Assembly: GCA_027311185.1 (NCBI GenBank)
Contig: DAICZK010000055.1
Location: 1 to 9,066, forward strand
Direction of reading: 5' to 3'
DNA: 9,066 nucleotides
Source of the DNA: Sulfuriferula sp.
Lineage (GTDB): Bacteria > Pseudomonadota > Gammaproteobacteria > Burkholderiales > Sulfuriferulaceae
A program made the translations under genes and the position numbers. The notes beneath the pieces were generated by a model. It had not been told where the DNA came from and did no database searches. It saw only the letters and a program-made list of their open reading frames with translations. How positions within the stretch are numbered: position 1 is the first letter of the stretch; each line of letters starts with the position of its first letter. Shown here piece by piece: positions 6,600 through 9,066 of the stretch.

Positions 6600-7876
6600 G
6601 CTGCAGCGCTCACATAACGCTCAAGCTCGATGGAAGCAGCCAGCATCGCCAGACGGGCCACCACCCCATAGGTATAAAAACGGTTGGGCGTGGAATCGGG
6701 ATTAGCCGACCGATTAGGTGTGCAACACGGAGTTTCGAACGCCAGCGGGACAAAATGCATGCCCGGCGCATTCAGGTTTTCATCCGCGCCCCGTTCCGTA
6801 TGAACGCGATAAAATCCGCCTACGACGAAATGATCCATCATGTACACGACCGGCTCGGCAACCGCATCATTGATGCTTTCAAAAGTATAGACTCCCTCCT
6901 GTATGATGACCTCGGAGTTTTGCAGACCTTCCTTGCCCACCGCCATTTTATTGCGTTGCTTGCGGTTGAGGTCACGAACCTCGGAAGGGTCCTTGACTGT
7001 CATGATCCCCATGCCGTAGGTACCCGCGTCGGCTTTTACGATGACGAACGGCTGCGCATCGATATGGTATTCAACATATTTGGCGCGAATTTGTTCGAGC
7101 ATTCCGGTTACATGTTTTTCCAGACATTCTTCCCCTTGCCGCGCATGAAAATCGATCTCGCCGCAAGTAGCGAAATAAGGGTTGATGAGCCAGGGATCGA
7201 TGCCGATCAGCGCGGCGAAGTCCGTTGCCACCTGGTTGTACGCAAGAAAATGCTGCGATTTGCGCCGCTGATGCCAGCCCGCGTGCAAAGGCGGAAGCAG
7301 GGATTGTTCAAGACCACGCAAAATCTCCGGCACCCCCGCCGACAAGTCGTTATTCAACAATACCGCGCAAGGTTCGTAATTGGCCAGCCCTACCCGGTTG
7401 CCGTGCCGCACGAGCGGCTCCAGGGTCAGGGTCTCGCCCTCGCCGATATCCAGCGTCAGTGGTTCTTTCAGATCCGCGATCAAACTGCCTATGCGTACCT
7501 CCAGACCGGTCTGCCGCAAAATACTCGCCAGCCTAGCCACATTCTGCAAATAAAACAGGTTGCGCGTGTGATTCTCGGGGATCAGCAACAAGCGTTGCGC
7601 ATCCGGGCAGATTTTCTCCACTGCGCTCATGGCCGCCTGTACGGCGAGCGGCACAAAATCCGGATTCAGATTATTGAATCCGCCTGGGAACAGATTGGTA
7701 TCGACAGGCGCTAGTTTAAACCCGCTGTTACGCAAATCCACCGAGGTATAAAACGGTGCCTCATGTTCCTGCCACTGCGCCCGAAACCAATGTTCTATTT
7801 TAGGCGTTGCCGCCAGTATATGCCGCTCCAGATCGAGCAACGGCCCGGTCAGCGCGGTAGTTAAATGTGGAACCAT
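6596..7876 (-). CDS. gshA: Glutamate-cysteine ligase, proteobacterial 'ferrooxidans' type
   Basis: The protein has 426 residues from ATG 7876. It makes gamma-glutamylcysteine from Glu, Cys and ATP, the first step of glutathione synthesis. The sequence is not the E. coli GshA type. It resembles the family first noted in Acidithiobacillus ferrooxidans and common in betaproteobacteria: VDTNLFPGGFNNLNPDF (58-74), LLLIPENHTRNLFYLQN (96-112), VIVKADAGTYGMGIMTVKDP (278-297, ATP-binding-like), EVIIQEGV (322-329) and FYRVHTERGADENLNAPG (355-372). ATG 7876 has GAGG (7886-7883) six nt upstream. ATG 7888 has no well-spaced site. The frame stays open to 8194, but those extra residues are rich in Arg and Cys and look non-coding. 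It is first in the - strand operon and overlaps gshB by 4 nt. Confidence 0.93.
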   Translation of the reverse strand: MVPHLTTALTGPLLDLERHILAATPKIEHWFRAQWQEHEAPFYTSVDLRNSGFKLAPVDTNLFPGGFNNLNPDFVPLAVQAAMSAVEKICPDAQRLLLIPENHTRNLFYLQNVARLASILRQTGLEVRIGSLIADLKEPLTLDIGEGETLTLEPLVRHGNRVGLANYEPCAVLLNNDLSAGVPEILRGLEQSLLPPLHAGWHQRRKSQHFLAYNQVATDFAALIGIDPWLINPYFATCGEIDFHARQGEECLEKHVTGMLEQIRAKYVEYHIDAQPFVIVKADAGTYGMGIMTVKDPSEVRDLNRKQRNKMAVGKEGLQNSEVIIQEGVYTFESINDAVAEPVVYMMDHFVVGGFYRVHTERGADENLNAPGMHFVPLAFETPCCTPNRSANPDSTPNRFYTYGVVARLAMLAASIELERYVSAAA

Positions 7877-8216
7877 GCGATACCTCATTTCTCTTTTATC
7901 ATTACATTCGTCATACAGTTTTCCATGTTCCGCGCAGCGCTTTATTTTCGCGCTGACCGGCCGCAAAAAGCCGCACGAACCGGTTGTGCCATCGTGAATG
8001 GTACACCGCGGGCGGCAGTTGAGGAAGCTTCCGCGCCACGCCTTCCCGGCGCCATCGTCGTTGCAAACGCACGAAAAATACCGGAGCCGATGCGCAGTCA
8101 TCCTTGCAGGGGAAACGAAACGGGGAAACGTCGAACTCGAACGAGCCGCGCGACTTCGGTACCCGGAATCGGAAAACCGGCGCCTGAGCGGCATCCGGTC
8201 GCGCTACCGATAACTC
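7877..8216. other. Divergent intergenic region upstream of gshA
   Basis: No convincing gene: frames on both strands are open by base composition but give low-complexity, Arg-rich products without motifs. It must contain the gshA promoter, but I find no clear -35/-10 pair on the - strand. TATGAC and TAATGA close to the start are only weak -10 candidates. A 6-bp hairpin (CAGCGC 7935-7940, 9-nt loop, GCGCTG 7950-7955) lies 59 nt upstream of the gshA ATG and would be in its leader if transcription starts beyond it. Confidence 0.55.
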
Positions 8217-8246
8217 TTGAAACATTTGCAAAAATGGGTAGATAAT
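8217..8246 (+). promoter_or_regulatory. Candidate sigma-70 promoter reading right
   Basis: TTGAAA (8217-8222), an 18-nt spacer containing an A-rich stretch, then GATAAT (8241-8246, five of six matches to TATAAT) just after TA. It stands out as AT-rich inside GC-rich DNA. It would drive the + strand genes at 8341 and 8478, starting near 8253 with a leader of about 88 nt to ATG 8341. A second isolated TATAAT lies at 8337-8342, with no recognisable -35 partner. Confidence 0.45.
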
Positions 8247-8340
8247 TGTCGCATTGTCCGTGTCGGCCGCAACTCAGGCAAGGTCAGCGCCTACAGGCGG
8301 CGGCCGCATCAGGAACCCGCCCGAGCTCCGCACCGGTATA

Positions 8341-8454
8341 ATGCGCGGAGCCAACTATAAGGGCAAACAAGGAGCTTGTAAAACGTTTATTCATCTGGTT
8401 TACGTGGCCATCTTCGTCGTCTCGATGATATTCATGTACTGGTTTTTCAAGTGA
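8341..8454 (+). CDS. Possible small single-pass membrane protein (37 residues)
   Basis: Not recognised. From ATG 8341 the product has 37 residues: a short polar, basic N-terminus (MRGANYKGKQGACK) and then a nearly continuous hydrophobic helix (FIHLVYVAIFVVSMIFMYWFF) ending Lys-stop. A clean transmembrane segment immediately before a stop is unlikely in random GC-rich sequence. The start is unclear: ATG 8341 has no good ribosome site and overlaps a TATAAT. A strong AAGGAG (8369-8374) lies inside the frame, with only ACG (8383) at the right distance. An upstream TTG (8254) would extend it to 66 residues but would be nearly leaderless. The next gene begins 23 nt later, so they may share a transcript. 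Confidence 0.4.
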   Translation: MRGANYKGKQGACKTFIHLVYVAIFVVSMIFMYWFFK

Positions 8455-8477
8455 TTGAATAAGCACTGAAAACCTCC

Positions 8478-9066
8478 ATGCCGCAGGCCCGCCGTCCCGG
8501 CGAGGCACTCTCGCCCGACCCAATCCTGCATTCCGGAGCACATGGCAATGACGATTCGTACTGGCTGCCGCTGGGGCCCGGTGAAATATGGCGTCCAGCC
8601 TATGGTTACAGCACGAACTATTTCAACCGCACCAATAACCTGGGCGGTGTCGGTACGGGTAACGCGTCGACCCGCAATACCGTACGCAACAGACCATCGC
8701 ACTATCTCAATCGGGACGTTCCAGGCGCCATCACCGCTGTCACGGCTAAAACCTTTGTGCGCGGAGAGTCTGTCGCACCCGCCGCCATTGCGGTCATGGC
8801 AGAGCAAATGACGCATGCAGTCATTGGCGCCGCGGCGCCCGCCATCGCGCCGGTTCGCGCAAGTTTTAACGGCGGCATGCGCGCTACCACAAGGCGAGAG
8901 CCACCAGCCCTCGGACGACGGCACATCGTCATGACGCAAATGCCGACGATACCGGCGGCATATCACGATGTTCTGGCGCAACGCTACGCAGAAAACGGCG
9001 GCCGAGTTCCTGGCGGTGGCGAAGCGGTAGTGCGCCTGTCCGACCGCGCGGCGGAGATACCACCAC
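8478..9066 (+). CDS. C-terminal half of a FecR/DUF6600-like protein, running off the window
   Basis: The frame is open from the stop at 8460 to the right edge; the first ATG is 8478, giving 196 visible residues. SYWLPLGPGEIWRPAYGYSTNYFNRTN (about residues 29-55) and SHYLNRDVPGAITAVTAKTF (about 75-94) match the end part of DUF6600 proteins, usually WFPLGPREVY-P-Y-S and later YVNR-VPGAVT-V. The remainder is Ala/Pro/Arg-rich. Normal members start with a signal peptide, a FecR-like domain and Trp-rich WVWVP repeats. None of these occurs in any + frame upstream, and there is no ribosome site before ATG 8478 (AACCTCC precedes it). It may be a 5'-truncated pseudogene or an unusually short relative. 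Function of the family is poorly known; the intact forms appear to be exported. Confidence 0.6.
   Translation, partial: MPQARRPGEALSPDPILHSGAHGNDDSYWLPLGPGEIWRPAYGYSTNYFNRTNNLGGVGTGNASTRNTVRNRPSHYLNRDVPGAITAVTAKTFVRGESVAPAAIAVMAEQMTHAVIGAAAPAIAPVRASFNGGMRATTRREPPALGRRHIVMTQMPTIPAAYHDVLAQRYAENGGRVPGGGEAVVRLSDRAAEIPP

Noticed and set aside
6755..7714. A 319-residue + frame opposite gshA
   Set aside because: It is a mirror of the gshA coding pattern, with His/Arg/Gln-rich composition and no family likeness.
7865..8245. Open frames on both strands in the region upstream of gshA
   Set aside because: They are long only because the DNA is GC-rich; products are low-complexity and lack ribosome sites or motifs.
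8542..8811. An 89-residue + frame starting MAMTIRTGCRW
   Set aside because: It overlaps the DUF6600-like frame in another phase and shows no protein-like pattern.
8400..8981. A 193-residue open frame on the - strand opposite the DUF6600-like frame
   Set aside because: The product is Arg/Cys/His-rich without motifs. The opposite + frame carries recognisable family segments, so this is a shadow.

Overview
The window looks like chromosomal DNA of a betaproteobacterium, probably of the Nitrosomonadales (Gallionella/Nitrosomonas-like). This placement is an inference. It rests on the 'ferrooxidans-type' glutamate-cysteine ligase, on a glutathione gene block joined to a partial phosphotransferase system (gshA-gshB-EIIA-HPr-EI), and on a moderately GC-rich base composition. 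No rRNA, tRNA, CRISPR array, transposase or phage gene was found.

Layout. (1) 1-1447, + strand: the end of a membrane protein with a DUF4010/MgtC-like C-terminus, then cbpA (DnaJ-like co-chaperone) and cbpM (its modulator) in a tight cluster. (2) 1500-1937: a hairpin terminator and a cspA-type cold-shock gene on the - strand, with a plausible promoter and a leader of about 108 nt. (3) 1938-2153: non-coding, with two small hairpins and a weak terminator for the large - strand operon. (4) 2154-7876, - strand, transcribed right to left: gshA, gshB, apbE, PTS EIIA (mannose family), ptsH and ptsI. Every junction overlaps except apbE/EIIA, which is interrupted by an almost perfect palindromic element of about 100 bp. 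(5) 7877-8340: divergent intergenic region. (6) 8341-9066, + strand: a possible very small membrane protein and an open frame, cut by the window edge, that resembles the C-terminal half of FecR/DUF6600 proteins but lacks their N-terminal half.

How the genes fit together. gshA and gshB make glutathione in two ATP-dependent steps. EIIA, HPr and EI form a PEP-driven phosphorelay with no EIIB or EIIC in view, which is the usual form of a regulatory rather than sugar-importing PTS in this group. HPr keeps both His15 and Ser46, so it can in principle take phosphate from EI and from an HPr kinase. apbE encodes a lipoprotein flavin transferase and is the unusual member of the row. CbpA/CbpM and CspA are stress-related but form separate units.

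The most notable non-gene structure is the inverted repeat at 4548-4650. It is flanked by TA on both sides, like a small non-autonomous IS630/Tc1-type element. It supplies the third base of the apbE stop codon and ends on the ribosome binding site of the EIIA gene.
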